Assembly (NCBI GenBank): GCA_964594065.1
Contig: CAZQKX010000013.1
Coordinates: 1-64,000 of the forward strand
Direction of reading: 5' to 3'
DNA: 64,000 nt
Source: 4572-13 sp964594065
GTDB lineage: Bacteria > Planctomycetota > Phycisphaerae > Sedimentisphaerales > Anaerohalosphaeraceae
Every line of letters starts with the position of its first letter. The stretch's first letter is position 1. Below are positions 25,690 through 35,800 of this stretch, in pieces. Made by a program: the position numbers and the translations under genes. The notes beneath the pieces are model-generated. The model saw only the letters and a list, made by a program, of their open reading frames with translations. It did not search any database and had not been told where the DNA came from.

Positions 25690-26892
25690 TTAAACTCTGT
25701 ATACTAAATCATTGAAGATTTCATAATTCGGTTCTATAAAGTTTTTCCCATCTGATGATATCATCAAACGAATTAAATTCAGTGATTTCATTTTTTCAAT
25801 GTCCCGAATTTGCGTAGGAATAGATGAATTCGCGTAATATGCTTGATAAGCATTGTTTGAACGAAATTCTTCTAATCGTATCTTATCACAGTAAGTCAAC
25901 AAAATTAGAACATTTAAGACTCTTTTGTTAATTCTTTCTTTAACGGGCCTTTGCCTGTTTGTAGCAACTAACCAGTTAACATAATCACGAAACATTAGTT
26001 GTTTAACTTTTTTTAGAACAAGAAGCTTAATTCTTTTTACTTCCTGAAGGTATCCTTGTGCTCCCCACATAATAAAATCGCAAGGATCACAGGTTTTGCG
26101 TATGTTCGCTAAATGAGAAATATATTCATTTCTATTGGCACTCCAAAAGTTCGCCAAAGACCAGAAACAATAATTATTTACTTTGTTTACATATAAAACC
26201 ATCGCCTCGACAGCCCTTGCAACTCTGCCGTTTCCGTCACCAAATGGATGAATTTCAGAAATGTAATAATGAGCCATCAGTGCTTTGGCGAAAATATTCG
26301 CTGACCACGGACCACTGCCTTTATCATTCAGCCATTCTGTAAAGTGCTTTACGGCTTGATAAATATCCTTATAACTGCCACAAAGACTCGGTTTTCTTGG
26401 ATCACCAAATGTGGTTCCCGAATCTCTAAATCGGCCTGGGTAGTTCCCAACATATCCAATGTTTTCTGTGAAATATTTATGAATTGTACAAACGTGCTCT
26501 ATTGTATAAACAAAGTCACCTTCACAATTATCCACTTCCTGCCTGATGTATTCATACACCCTCTGAGAGTTGAGAACTTCCTGCCGTTTCTTTTGAATAT
26601 TATCTTTTAAATCTGGTTCTTGTAACACCTCTTTGATTTCTTCTTCTTTTAATGAAATCCCCTCAATAGCTAACGTTGAGCCGATGGCAGATACAAGCTC
26701 ACTCCTGATGATGTTTTTTGTCGAATGTGGATAAGAAGGCAACTCTTTGATTAATTCATCCGCATTGTTAATGTCTTGCCATATATTCAGAAAGCCGATT
26801 AGGGCGTACACATTCTCTTGGCTCTCCGCAAGAGCCTCCTCAACCTCTTTGAGTAAATCAAACCGAATTAATTGTGTATAATTTAAAGCCAT
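25690..26892 (-). CDS. Fic-domain protein (predicted AMPylase)
   Basis: A 400-residue protein of the Fic/DOC family. The catalytic motif HPFGDGNGR is complete (about residues 215-223), with His as base and Gly-Asn-Gly-Arg for nucleotide binding. An inhibitory helix motif T-x-x-x-E-G (TLAIEG, about 73-78) precedes the Fic core, as in self-inhibited class II members. The C-terminal part (about 300-400) resembles a winged helix (RVLNVLILLTYCDKIRLEEF). Such proteins transfer AMP or another nucleotide to target proteins. ATG 26892 has AGGCAGGA upstream and is preferred to 26913. The gene is markedly AT-rich and stands alone, consistent with horizontal acquisition. Target unknown. Confidence 0.85.
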   Translation of the reverse strand: MALNYTQLIRFDLLKEVEEALAESQENVYALIGFLNIWQDINNADELIKELPSYPHSTKNIIRSELVSAIGSTLAIEGISLKEEEIKEVLQEPDLKDNIQKKRQEVLNSQRVYEYIRQEVDNCEGDFVYTIEHVCTIHKYFTENIGYVGNYPGRFRDSGTTFGDPRKPSLCGSYKDIYQAVKHFTEWLNDKGSGPWSANIFAKALMAHYYISEIHPFGDGNGRVARAVEAMVLYVNKVNNYCFWSLANFWSANRNEYISHLANIRKTCDPCDFIMWGAQGYLQEVKRIKLLVLKKVKQLMFRDYVNWLVATNRQRPVKERINKRVLNVLILLTYCDKIRLEEFRSNNAYQAYYANSSIPTQIRDIEKMKSLNLIRLMISSDGKNFIEPNYEIFNDLVYRV

Positions 26893-26913
26893 TTTCCTGC
26901 CTTTTTTAAACAC

Positions 26914-27253
26914 CTAACTTATCGTCTATATAGTAACATTTGTTCATGGAATTGTCAAGTTATTTGTTTTTATTATTGTTGCCACTTATGTACCTATAAG
27001 TCTTTTGTTTTTAATATGTTACATGGATTTTTAGTAATATTTGTTGTGTTATGTGGTCATTTCTTTCATGTATATATGAATAAAGATATATCTACAAAAC
27101 CCCCTTTTTTGACGTTTAAGCCGTTTAACACCGCTTCCTTCAGGATGCGAAGTGTCCGTAATTATTGAACTGTCAGCGACGGGTGTGGGAAGGGATTTTT
27201 ATTGTCTTGTCGTGTGGATGTGGACGCGATAGCGTTGTTCGGCCAAGCGGCGG
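26914..27253. other. AT-rich spacer with one repeat copy
   Basis: AT-rich sequence without a supported gene. GTGGGAAGGGATTTTTATTG and TCTTGTCGTGTGG at 27184-27218 are the 3' part of the TTCGTG repeat family. Confidence 0.5.
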
Positions 27254-29455
27254 CTATTTACCGGCTAACCAGTTCTCGTAGAGAACGGCTAACTCATTTT
27301 CGTCGATGACACCGTCGCCGGCAGGTGTTGGAGCGATATCAATCGAAAACTCATCGGCAAGCCAGAAGTCAGCAAGTACAACAAAATCACTGTAATCAAC
27401 ATCGCAGCCGCCTGCAAAGTCGCCATACGAAGCAGTCGTAAATTCATATGCCCCAATATCAACCGTGGCTGTGCCGCTGCAATCGCCGTCGACAGTCCTG
27501 ACTCTGCCGTCATGGTCAAACGGTTCTGAATCGGCAATGTTAACACCGGCCTCGATACAAGACGAGCTTGCCTGCAGATGATAATCTTCCGCTGACACAT
27601 TCACATATTGCGGATTGGCAACGATACAGCCGCCGGCCCACCCAAGACCGTTTATCAGCGCTTCGGTGTTGTAAGCCGATCCGTAGTAAACATTCGTGCC
27701 GTTGTTGTAAAAGAGACTGTTGACGATCCCGTCGGAGCCAGTGATGCCCGACCAATTGCTATACAGGCCATACGTCGTTGAATTCGTGATCGTGCTGTTT
27801 TGAAGCTTAAATCCCGCCAGGTTCCAATTTGTCAGCCGAATCGACTCCGGCGTATTACTATCAAAGCTGCAGTTGATGATCTCGACCGTCCCGCAGTTGC
27901 TTTCGATCGCCGCATGGTTTGCACCCGTCTGGTTATCGGCAAAGACACAGTTAACCAGCTTGAGCAATGTTGATGAGTCATTCCAACTGCAGGTAATCGC
28001 ACCGCCCCACTCATTGGCAAAATTATCCTCAAAAAGACATCCGTTAAAGATCACTCTGGGCGATCCTCCCTGAAGAAGTCCGGCAGCGCCACCGGAAGGA
28101 TAGGAACCGAGGGCCGAATTATTGTGAATCCAGCAGTTTTCAATAAGAATCGTGCCGCCGTGACCGTCTCTGATACCGATGCCTCCGGCAGAACCGTTGA
28201 GAGGGTGGTTCCCGGCAATCGTGCAGTTAGCGATAACCGTATTATCATCATAAGGCCCATTCACCTGAATCCCGGAACTCCAGTTGATGTGTGCACCGGT
28301 AACGACAAAGCCGTCCAACCGTACGCCTTCGGAGCTGTGAAGTGAAACGCCCTCATAACCGTCAGGCGGAGATGAGATCGTGGTCAGTTTGGACCCAAAA
28401 AAGTCGCGGTCGTCCAGCGATGTATCGCCGTTGGCAAAACCGCCATACAGCTCAATGTTACGCATCCCGTGAAGGGTTATATATTCCTGGTACGTTCCCG
28501 CGGCTACCCATATCTGGTCGCCATCGGTCGCTTCGTTGATCGCCGCATTAATTGTTGCTTTAGCCTGTGCCCAACTGGCCCCGCTGTTGGCATCACTGCC
28601 GCCGGTGCCATCGACATACCAGGTCACATTGGTATCCGGTTTGCGCCAGGCTCGCACATACCGAATGTTATAAGTCTTCGGCAGTGCCCCGGCATCGATC
28701 GCATCGTTGATATGAGTCAGAGACGTCAGCCATTGATTATATTCATTGCCGATCATCAGACGCATGGCAACCTTAAAACTTTCGGTCGCTTTCTGTCGAT
28801 AGAGCGTGCCGTCAATATAGATCCGGCAGTAATCCTTGTCCCACTCGAAACCATAGATATGATAATCGTCTATCATTCGCCAGGGCAGCGTATAAGACTC
28901 AGGGTCAGCAATGTGAGTCGTATCCACTCCAGTCGGCGTCGGCGTTCTATTGGTATGGAAATTACAGTTGTACTTGTATTCATCGCCGGGAACACCGGAG
29001 CCGCATTCCAGCATATCGATCTCACGGCTGTAGGTGCTGCTGCCGCCGGTAAGCCACCAACCGGTCACGATCGGAAAGTCCAGTGCCCGGGCTTCGACTT
29101 CAAAATACCCATAGCGAAGGTTATGGATGCTCTGCAGGTAGCCGGCATCGATAGCATAGGCGGTATCCGTCACAGGTGTTGTCGCGCCGGGCTTTAAGTC
29201 GGTGGTCAGGATCAGCTCACCGCCGGAAACGGAACAGTTGTTAAATTGATGTTCCACCGGCATGCGGCCCTGCCAGCTAAGAGCCTCCCATTTGGTCGTA
29301 TCCACGGATGCACCGTCGAACTCATCGCTCATCGGTTCATACAGCACCCACCCGCCCGTATTGGTCGGATCGGTATAGGGATACGGATCAGCAACTGCAA
29401 TAGCAACTGCAAAAATGACGATTCCAACAATAAAAAAAGCATTTGGGCGGATCAT
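27254..29455 (-). CDS. Secreted GH16 enzyme with beta-helix region and C-terminal dockerin
   Basis: A 733-residue three-part protein. After a signal peptide (residues 1-22), a GH16 domain (about 30-285) shows the catalytic motif REIDMLE: Glu 145 nucleophile, Asp 147 and Glu 150 acid/base. GH16 contains beta-agarases, porphyranases and kappa-carrageenases. A right-handed beta-helix region (about 288-680) starts WYVDGTGGSDANSGASWAQA and ends with the IDIGAYEF-like VDIGAYEF segment. A dockerin-like pair (SYGDFAGGCDVDYSDFVVLA and GDGVIDENELAVLYENWLAG) closes the protein, suggesting attachment to a cohesin-like scaffold or the surface. It probably starts galactan cleavage, giving oligomers for the GH117 pair. 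A fragment of its C-terminus is repeated at 21882-22016. Confidence 0.8.
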   Translation of the reverse strand: MIRPNAFFIVGIVIFAVAIAVADPYPYTDPTNTGGWVLYEPMSDEFDGASVDTTKWEALSWQGRMPVEHQFNNCSVSGGELILTTDLKPGATTPVTDTAYAIDAGYLQSIHNLRYGYFEVEARALDFPIVTGWWLTGGSSTYSREIDMLECGSGVPGDEYKYNCNFHTNRTPTPTGVDTTHIADPESYTLPWRMIDDYHIYGFEWDKDYCRIYIDGTLYRQKATESFKVAMRLMIGNEYNQWLTSLTHINDAIDAGALPKTYNIRYVRAWRKPDTNVTWYVDGTGGSDANSGASWAQAKATINAAINEATDGDQIWVAAGTYQEYITLHGMRNIELYGGFANGDTSLDDRDFFGSKLTTISSPPDGYEGVSLHSSEGVRLDGFVVTGAHINWSSGIQVNGPYDDNTVIANCTIAGNHPLNGSAGGIGIRDGHGGTILIENCWIHNNSALGSYPSGGAAGLLQGGSPRVIFNGCLFEDNFANEWGGAITCSWNDSSTLLKLVNCVFADNQTGANHAAIESNCGTVEIINCSFDSNTPESIRLTNWNLAGFKLQNSTITNSTTYGLYSNWSGITGSDGIVNSLFYNNGTNVYYGSAYNTEALINGLGWAGGCIVANPQYVNVSAEDYHLQASSSCIEAGVNIADSEPFDHDGRVRTVDGDCSGTATVDIGAYEFTTASYGDFAGGCDVDYSDFVVLADFWLADEFSIDIAPTPAGDGVIDENELAVLYENWLAGK

Positions 29456-29529
29456 TTTATTCCCCCATATATCAGGTTAATAAGTATACCTACACTGCAT
29501 TATTATTGTAACACAGCCGCTCCCGTTTT

Positions 29530-29690
29530 GCAAGAAATTTATCATGTCGCTTGGCGCTGGATGCTGCTGTGATCCAAACGGTCATTTCCTCAAGCATTTG
29601 TCATTCCCGCGCTACTCTGTCATTCCCGCGCAGGCGCCGAATCCAGCGTTATTGATGGACCTCCGCCTGCGCGCCAGTGACATCCTGCAG
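29530..29690. repeat. Dispersed repeats upstream of a pseudopilin gene
   Basis: TATCATGTCGCTTGGCGCTG with ATGCTGCTGTGATCC (29538-29575) is followed by a half and then a full GTCATTCCCGCG palindrome (29600-29682). Confidence 0.65.
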
Positions 29691-29780
29691 GGCCAGTTGT
29701 GCGGCAGCAGAATAGAAAAAAAGCATCAGAACAGAATATTCTTGAACCTGCAATAGGCTTTAGGGTAAGATTATCGATAT

Positions 29781-29840
29781 CGTAAGGGACTAATCGTGTT
29801 TTTTAACCATGTAAACGGGAAATCCCAGTTTATCTTATAA
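29781..29840 (+). promoter_or_regulatory. Conserved 5' leader element with short reading frame, copy 2
   Basis: AAGGG (29784-29788) is followed by GTG 29796 and the frame MFFNHVNGKSQFIL with TAA at 29838. The pseudopilin gene starts 26 bases later. Bases match the copies at 14781, 30809 and 32841 position by position. Confidence 0.65.
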
Positions 29841-29866
29841 GTTAATCAGGCTTAAGAAAAGTAATT

Positions 29867-30661
29867 ATGGTTGTTAGAAAGTTACATCAGAGAAAAGAAG
29901 CTTTTACGCTTATTGAATTGTTAGTCGTTATTGCGATTATCGCATTATTGCTGTCAGTGATTTTGCCTGCTTTGAGGACCGCTAAAGAAGCGGCTCGTGA
30001 AGTCGTCTGTAAATCAAATCTCAGGCAATGGCATCTTTGTTTTAAGTTATACCTGCAGGAAAATGACAATCATTTTACTCCTGCTCAAACAGTTGGCAGT
30101 TCCTGGTACAGTTGGATGGATTTAATGGAGCGTTATTATGATACGGATGATGTATTTCTATGCCCATCAGCCAATTCATTGCCTGCTGTTTCAGGTTCAC
30201 CTACTGTCGTATGGTCTGATCCTGCCAAACTAAATTCCTGTTGGCGTGCATATAATGCCTCTATAAGTAGAGAGTACTATGGGAGTTATGGGTTAAATTA
30301 TTGGGTTAATACCAAGGGAACGAATACGAGTTGGGCAGCAGAAAACTATTTCGGGACGGATTTGTTTAACTATTCTTCAAGCACTATTCCTTTGTTTTCA
30401 GACAATGCCTGGATTGGGGGATATCCTGATGACGATGATCCTCCGAGACCGAATGAAACGGATCCCTATGGGGTTAGCCAAGCTGAGATGAATCGAGTTT
30501 TGATGAAGCGGCATCGAGGTGCAGTCATTCTTGTCTTCCTGGACGGCAGTGCTGTAAAGTCGGACTTAAAAGATCTATGGACCTATAAATGGCATCGAAA
30601 TTTTGAACTTGGAAATCCAATGACACTTGACGATTATGCCTGGCCGGAATGGATGGAATAG
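29867..30661 (+). CDS. Pseudopilin-like protein with H-x9-DG type tail
   Basis: A 264-residue protein with the prepilin-like start EAFTLIELLVVIAIIALLLS; the residue before the cleavage site is Ala rather than the usual Gly, which may affect processing. The globular part has a Cys-containing VVCKSNLRQWHLCFKLYLQE segment and ends in HRGAVILVFLDGSAVKSDL, the H-x9-DG motif of the DUF1559-related planctomycete family. It resembles the protein at 17803-18480 in layout. No good ribosome-binding site precedes ATG 29867, so coupling to the leader frame just upstream is possible. It is the first gene of a plus-strand run with GH97 and GH2. Confidence 0.75.
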   Translation: MVVRKLHQRKEAFTLIELLVVIAIIALLLSVILPALRTAKEAAREVVCKSNLRQWHLCFKLYLQENDNHFTPAQTVGSSWYSWMDLMERYYDTDDVFLCPSANSLPAVSGSPTVVWSDPAKLNSCWRAYNASISREYYGSYGLNYWVNTKGTNTSWAAENYFGTDLFNYSSSTIPLFSDNAWIGGYPDDDDPPRPNETDPYGVSQAEMNRVLMKRHRGAVILVFLDGSAVKSDLKDLWTYKWHRNFELGNPMTLDDYAWPEWME

Positions 30662-30808
30662 AGATATTGAAAATTACGTCAGAAGTATTGCATAAAAGAA
30701 CGACCCATTTCTATTTTGGGGATTTTATGCGGAATTTTTTAAGTATTCTTATCTCGTCTGTTTTGTCTATTTCAGCTTGTGCGACAGCTAAAACACACTC
30801 AATGTTAT

Positions 30809-30874
30809 AAGGAGTCAATCGTGTTTGTTAATCATTCAAATAGAGAATGCTTCTTGAAAGTACCAGGTTTATGA
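30809..30874 (+). promoter_or_regulatory. Conserved 5' leader element with short reading frame, copy 3
   Basis: AAGGAG precedes GTG 30821, which opens MFVNHSNRECFLKVPGL with a TGA at 30872-30874. This stop overlaps the ATG at 30871 of the GH97 gene (ATGA), the classic form of translational coupling. The GH97 start has no ribosome-binding site of its own. Confidence 0.7.
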
Positions 30875-32775
30875 TGAAAAAACTGCTGCGTTTTTGGGTT
30901 TTGTGCATCACTGCGTTTTTTTTGCCTGCAGCCAATGCATATGCTTCTCCAGTCAAATCGGTTACTTCACCGGATGGCAATATTGTCATTCAGTTTGAGA
31001 TAAAGACATCCGATTCAATCAAAAATGGTTTGTATTGGACTGTTCTTTATAAGGACCGGACAGTTTTAAAAGCGTCTCGGATAGGCTTCGCATTAAACAA
31101 CGGCCCGGCGCTGGAGGCGGGATTCAAAAACACCAATTCACACGTATCCTCTCATGACAGCACCTGGAAACCCGTCTATGGCGAGCGGTCGAGTATTCGT
31201 AATCATTACAATCAATTACAGGTGAGGATTTGGGACGATCAGCCGGTGCCGCGGCAAATGATGCTGACCTTCAGGGCCTATGATGAAGGGGCCGCGTTCA
31301 GGGTGACATTTCCCCGGCAGGAAGCGTTTGATCAGCTGGAAATCAAACAGGAACAGACGCAGTTTCGTTTTACATCAGACCATTGGGCATGGGCCGTTTA
31401 TTCGGCACAGGGACGATATGTCAAGCGGCGCTTATCGAAGATCGGCTCAAATTGTGAACGTCCGCTGACGATGAAAGTACGGGATAATTTGTATCTTTCG
31501 GTTCTTGAAGCCGGGCTTGTTGACTATGCTCGGATGAAATTACAACAACATCCGAGCCTGCCCTATACACTGACCGCTCAACTTGGAAGCCCTGTTGCAG
31601 TCAAAACACCGTATGAGATTCCCTGGCGCGTTGTGATGATCGCGGAAACACCGGGTCAACTGCTGGAGCATAATTACCTTGTCCTGAACCTGAACAAGCC
31701 GTGTGCAATTGAGGATACGTCGTGGATCGTACCGGGCAAGATGATGCGGGATATTACATTGACGGTCGCCAACAGCAAAGATATCGTTGATTTTGCCGGG
31801 GCCGCCGGGATCGATTATCTGCATATCGACGCGGGTTGGTATGGTCACGAATATAATGATCGTTCTGATGCGACGACGATCACGCCTGACCGGGGGCGAA
31901 GCGAGGATCCGGATAATTATGATTTGCAGGAAATAATCAACTATGCGCATGATCATGGTCTTAAAGTCATGGTCTATGTCAACCGCAGGCACCTGGAAAC
32001 TCAACTGGATGAGATTTTGCCCTTGTATCGCAAGTGGGGTGTCGATGGGATCAAGTTTGGTTTTGTCAATGTGGGTACGCAGTGCTGGACCGACTGGCTG
32101 CATGAGGCAGTACGCAAAGCAGCCGCCTATCAGTTTGTGGTTGATGTTCATGACGAGTATCGGCTGACCGGCTACGAGAGAACCTATCCCAATTTGATGA
32201 CGGCCGAGGGAATTCGCGGTAATGAAGCAAAACCGACTGCGGAGTTGAACCTGGTGCATCCGTTTACACGTTTTTTATGCGGGGCTGCCGATTACACGAT
32301 TTGCTGGCATTATGCGGCTGACACGGATCGTTTACGATGTACCTGGCCGCACCAGATGGCTGCGTCAGTGGTGTATTACAGTCCGCTCCAGTTTTTGTTC
32401 TGGTATGATACACCCGCTTACTTTACCGGTGATGAACCCTACCTGGAGTATTTCAAGCACCTGAAGACCGTGTGGGATCAGACTGAAGTTGTGCATGGAC
32501 AGATCGGCGAATATATTACCGTTGCCCGAAGAAGCGGTTCGGATTGGTTTGTGGGAACGATGAATGCGGTCAGGCGACGGCAGTTGGAAATACCGCTGGA
32601 CTTTTTAACGCCGGGCAAAACGTATACGGCTTATGTTTATAAGGACACTGATCCAGCGAAGAGGCATCCGATCAAACAGGTTCGCTATGAAACACAAGCC
32701 GTGACATCTGAAAGTGTGATTTACGCGGATATGGCAAGTAATGGCGGACAGGCCATGCGGATCGTGGCTCAGTAA
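30871..32775 (+). CDS. GH97 family glycoside hydrolase
   Basis: A 634-residue secreted enzyme (signal peptide LLRFWVLCITAFFLPAANAYA). The N-terminal beta-sandwich (VKSVTSPDGNIVIQFEIKTS, DEGAAFRVTFP) and central barrel (IDYLHIDAGWYG, HGLKVMVYVN, GIKFGFV, ERTYPNLMTAEGIRGNE, PFTRFLCGAADYT) follow GH97, which contains alpha-glucosidases and alpha-galactosidases. The loop where retaining members carry the nucleophile Asp reads GIKFGFVNVG, so that Asp is missing; the enzyme may be inverting or have altered activity. In a galactan locus an alpha-galactosidase-like role is plausible but unproven. ATG 30871 overlaps the stop of a leader frame; ATG 30847 is in frame but lies within the leader. Confidence 0.8.
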   Translation: MMKKLLRFWVLCITAFFLPAANAYASPVKSVTSPDGNIVIQFEIKTSDSIKNGLYWTVLYKDRTVLKASRIGFALNNGPALEAGFKNTNSHVSSHDSTWKPVYGERSSIRNHYNQLQVRIWDDQPVPRQMMLTFRAYDEGAAFRVTFPRQEAFDQLEIKQEQTQFRFTSDHWAWAVYSAQGRYVKRRLSKIGSNCERPLTMKVRDNLYLSVLEAGLVDYARMKLQQHPSLPYTLTAQLGSPVAVKTPYEIPWRVVMIAETPGQLLEHNYLVLNLNKPCAIEDTSWIVPGKMMRDITLTVANSKDIVDFAGAAGIDYLHIDAGWYGHEYNDRSDATTITPDRGRSEDPDNYDLQEIINYAHDHGLKVMVYVNRRHLETQLDEILPLYRKWGVDGIKFGFVNVGTQCWTDWLHEAVRKAAAYQFVVDVHDEYRLTGYERTYPNLMTAEGIRGNEAKPTAELNLVHPFTRFLCGAADYTICWHYAADTDRLRCTWPHQMAASVVYYSPLQFLFWYDTPAYFTGDEPYLEYFKHLKTVWDQTEVVHGQIGEYITVARRSGSDWFVGTMNAVRRRQLEIPLDFLTPGKTYTAYVYKDTDPAKRHPIKQVRYETQAVTSESVIYADMASNGGQAMRIVAQ

Positions 32776-32840
32776 AAAGCTGTGCGAAAACAGTACTTTA
32801 TGAAGCTGCTATGTTTTTTATAAAATGATCGATGTTATAA

Positions 32841-32890
32841 TTATAAGGAATCAATCGTGTCTTTAAATCGTTCAAACAGAAAAACTCAGA
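32841..32890 (+). promoter_or_regulatory. Conserved leader fused to the GH2 reading frame, copy 4
   Basis: TTATAAGGAATCAATCGTGT matches the other three leaders, but here the frame from GTG 32857 (MSLNRSNRKTQ) continues without stop into the GH2 gene. Confidence 0.6.
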
Positions 32891-35800
32891 TCAACGATGT
32901 ATTCTCGGAGATCGCAGACAAACGAGCGGAATACCGCGAGCAGAATCTTTATGTACCGCAACCGCCCAAACTGCCGAATAAAAATATCGACGCCCGCGGC
33001 CTTGATCCGAAAGCGGTTTTTAAGCCTGCTAAAAAGATCAACGATGCTGCCGGCCTGGCAAAGGAACTCCAAAAGCAACGCAAAAAATACGCTAAATTCA
33101 TGGCCAACCTTGCGCCGGCTCTAAAATCCAAACGTCAGCAGATTTGCCTGGATACATTTGATTGGCGCCGGCAAACGAAACAGGACCTAAAAGACGCAGG
33201 GTTTGCCCAGGCCGGTAAAGGCAAATGGAAGAAAGTTGCCATCCCGCATTACGGCGAACCGTTGGGTAAAGCGACGACCTACTACAGGACGACATTTACA
33301 CTCACCGCAAAACAGATCAAGGTCGGGGCATTGTTCATCTGCTTCAAAGGAGTCGATTATAAAGCCCAGGTCTATGTCAATGGTCATTTTCTCGGCTCGA
33401 ATGAAGGATTCTTCAATCCCTTTGAATATGACTTTACCGATCATGCTGTCGCCGGCAAAAACACGCTGCTGGTTAAGGTGGATAATGACTTTGTGCAAAA
33501 CGGGTCCGAAGACGAATCGGGGAGGAAATTGGACGGCGATAAGATCTATGCCGCAACGGGACCGGGCTATGACGACCCCCAGCGGGGATGGCATCATTGT
33601 CCGCCGGGGATGGGTATTTACAATGATGTTTATATTGATATTCGCAGCCGCACCACTATTTCGGATATCTTCGTTCGCCCCTTAGTGGAAACATGCAGCG
33701 CACAGGCATGGCTGGAAATAAGTCACTGTGATCTTGAACCCAAAGATGTCACGGTTGAACTGTCTCTGTTTGGCCAGAATTTCAAACGAACGATTTTCAA
33801 AAATATCAGGTACTGTCCGGAATGTAAAAGCGAATTAGGGCTTGGTGATGACCTGCAATATGCCAAACAAAGGGCCGCTGGAACTCTCGGAAACCCGGTT
33901 AAAATACAGATGGGGCAGGGGAACAATTATCTGCGAGTAGAGTGTGAGATCCCGGACATGCGGCTGTGGGAGTTAGAGTCTCCCTGGCTGTATCAGCTTC
34001 AGGTCAGGCTGCTTGACTCTGCCGGTAAGGTTCTGGATACCGGCAAGCAGCATTTTGGAATGCGTTCATTTAAAATTGACGCAGAAAGCCAGCCAAAGGG
34101 CAAGATCATCTTTAACGGCCGCCCGTTGCGTCTGCGTGGTGCCAACACGATGGGCCATGAACAACAGTGTGTGGCCAAAAAGGATTTCGATCAACTCAGA
34201 GACGACATCCTGCTTGCAAAGATCTGTCATATGAATTACCTGCGGCTGACGCAGCGGCCTGTTCAGCAGGAAGTTTATGACACCTGCGACAAACTTGGCC
34301 TGATGGTCCAGACGGACCTGCCTGCGTTTGGCGCGATGCATCGAAGTCAATTCACAGAGTCCCTGCGGCAGGTTCATGTCATGACGCGGTTTGTCCGGTC
34401 TCATCCCAGCGTTGTCTTGTTGAGCTATATCAACGAACCGATGCCGAATTCATGCAATAAGCCGCATCGTAATATCAGCCGGGATGAATTAACGGATTTC
34501 TTTACGATGGCCAACCTGGCTGTCAAACAATTACATCCCGATATTGCCGTTAAACCCACAGACGGCGATTATGATCCGCCGGCTCCGGGATTGCCGGACA
34601 GGCATTGCTACACGACCTGGTATAATGGTCAGGGTGTCGAACTTGGCATGCTGAATAAGGGATTTTGGCAGCCGACGAAACCGGGCTGGCATTATGGCTG
34701 CGGCGAATTCGGCTCGGAGGGACTGGACCCGGTATCCTTAATGAAAGAAACCTATCCGGCATCGTGGCTGAAAAAGGAAAAAGGCGGCTGGAATCCGGAC
34801 AAAATTATACAGCAGCAATGCGGTCTGTTTCATTATTTCTTTTACGACACGCCCGATGCAACCATGGAGGACTGGGTCCGGGCAAGCCAGGCCTACCAGG
34901 CATGGGCAACACGATTTATGACGGAAGCATTCCGGCGGGATAACCGCATGGTCAGTTTCGCGATCCATCTTTTTATCGACGCGTTTCCCTCCGGCTGGAT
35001 GAAAGCGATCATGGATTGCCGGCGCCATCCCAAAAAAGCCTTTTTTGCTTACCGGGATGCTTTAGCGCCATTGCTGGCCAATATTCGAACGGATCGATTT
35101 CAGTTTTATGCAAATGAAACGATCAGGCTTGAGGCCTGGGTTTGCAATGACCAGACCCAAGTCGACAAATCCCTGCAACTGCATTACCAGTTTGAGATCG
35201 ATGGCAAACCGTTCATGGCCGGAAGGCAGAAAGCACACGTTCAATCCTGCCAAAGTTCTTTCCAGGGATTTCTGAAAGCCAAGGCGCCCAAAGTCACAGA
35301 GAGAAAAACAATGACAGCACGTCTTGCTTTGGTCGGCCCAAAAGGAAAGGTCATTAATGATACCGTTGTCGAGTTGGAGGTTTTTCCGAAAACGCAATGG
35401 AAATACGAAGGCAACGTTTTCGTTCTCAGCAGAGCAAACACAAAAGCGGTTCAACTTTGCAATGAATTGTCAATCAAGCCGCACGTCCTTGGCCAAAAAA
35501 GTGAAAACGCCGATGTCATTCTGATTGACGACTTTTTGAAGTATGAAAAGAAGAAGTCGCTCATTCTCAAGGCCGTCAAAAACGGAGCCAAAGCGATCTT
35601 TTTAGAGATGCCCCCCGGGTCCTGTGCGATCGGCCCGGAGACCATCGAGATCAAGGAAAGCAGTTTCAATCCTCTTCATTTTGCCTCTCGAAAAACAGAC
35701 CATGAATCTGTCGATGGGTTTAAGCCCAACGATTTCAGGTATTGGTACGATGCCGAACTTGACAGAATCACCCCATTATTGAATACAACGTTTCAAGCCA

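Noticed and set aside
31540..32259. A 239-codon minus-strand frame within the GH97 gene
   Set aside because: Antisense to conserved GH97 motifs, with no start signal or domain.
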